Shown: one piece after another, positions 21,013 to 21,352 of the stretch
Layout: every line of letters begins with the position of its first letter
Numbering within the stretch: the stretch's first letter is position 1
NCBI GenBank assembly: GCA_016946835.1
Contig: JACVTC010000512.1
Coordinates: 1-21,352 of the forward strand
Direction: 5' to 3'
DNA length: 21,352 nt
DNA from: Neocallimastix lanati (nom. inval.)
Taxonomy: Eukaryota; Neocallimastigomycota; Neocallimastigomycetes; Neocallimastigales; Neocallimastigaceae
Translations under genes and position numbers: made by a program
Notes under the pieces: model-generated
Database searches by the model: none
Told to the model about the DNA's origin: nothing
The model's input: only the letters and a program-made list of their open reading frames with translations

Positions 21013-21352
21013 AAATAAATTAAATCTTTATTAAAATAAAAATGAACTAAAATACAGAAGAATTCCAATAATAAAAATGATCTAAAATACAGAAAATATC
21101 AATTCTGTATAATTCTCTCTCTGAATAACAATATCAAGAAGAAGCTACCGCCCGGAATGCCCTTCGTGATACAAGCTCCAAATTAATTTTTTATATTTTA
21201 ATTTAATAAATGTTATTTTTTTTTTTAAAAAATAATTTAAAATAATATTTAAAAATTAAAATAAAATAGTTATAATAGTTTTTTTTTTATAAAGAATATA
21301 TTAATAATAAATAAATGTATTAAAATAAAAGTATAAAAAGAAGAATAAATTT
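21013..21352. other. Right flank: AT-rich DNA with a GC-rich island
   Basis: Contains two copies of a 22-bp motif (AAAAATGA(A/T)CTAAAATACAG, extended by AA) at 21038-21059 and 21073-21094. A GC-rich block at about 21130-21181 (CTACCGCCCGGAATGCCC and on) follows TTCTCTCTCTGAATAACAAT. A frame without a start codon is open through the block to TAA near 21187. It could be an exon fragment or the U5 end of another retroelement LTR. I do not recognise it. The rest is A/T sequence without a gene. Confidence 0.35.

Overview
The window looks like repeat-filled intergenic or heterochromatic DNA from a very AT-rich eukaryote, most likely a fungus. The non-coding parts are mostly A/T with long homopolymer runs (37 T at 7864-7900, 48 A at 13462-13509). 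The coding parts use A/T-ending codons and encode Asn/Lys-rich proteins. One retroelement is of the Tf1/sushi chromovirus type, which is typical of fungi. The base composition would suit an anaerobic gut fungus (Neocallimastigomycota), but no host gene is present to confirm this. I see no host protein gene, rRNA or true tRNA gene.

Region 1-7032 has no protein gene. It is a graveyard of LTR-like repeats. One family (called D here) forms a head-to-tail array of units with termini TGATAC(A)G...CGTATCA (up to 482, 486-937, 2161-2693). A second family (C, about 700-860 bp, TGTAAG...TTACA, with a TATA box near the 3' end) is present as solo LTRs: 1297-2157 (minus), 3625-4319 and 6024-6726 (plus, both with perfect 5-bp target duplications), and a truncated copy at 6732-7032. 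The C promoters carry interleaved inverted repeats whose arms change together between copies.

Region 7033-21012 is a nested pair of Ty3/gypsy retrotransposons. Element A is on the minus strand with 609-bp LTRs. It encodes one 1287-residue Gag-Pol (7975-11838) ending in a chromodomain. The N-terminal part of its reverse transcriptase, with the first catalytic aspartate, is missing through an in-frame deletion. A has a polypurine tract abutting one LTR and, abutting the other, a 10-nt primer site complementary to a stretch of its own LTR downstream of the TATA box, which suggests Tf1-type self-priming. Its LTR contains tRNA-like A and B boxes. Element B (12970-20992, plus strand, 848/860-bp LTRs, T5 target duplication) is inserted into A's 5' LTR, so B is younger. 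B has separate gag (15211-16116) and pol frames, joined by what looks like a textbook -1 frameshift signal: slippery TTTAAAC, a 7-nt spacer and an H-type pseudoknot. All Pol domains look intact. Both elements carry tandem repeats of about 40 bp in their untranslated leaders.

The right flank (21013-21352) is AT-rich with one GC-rich island near 21130-21181 that I could not identify.
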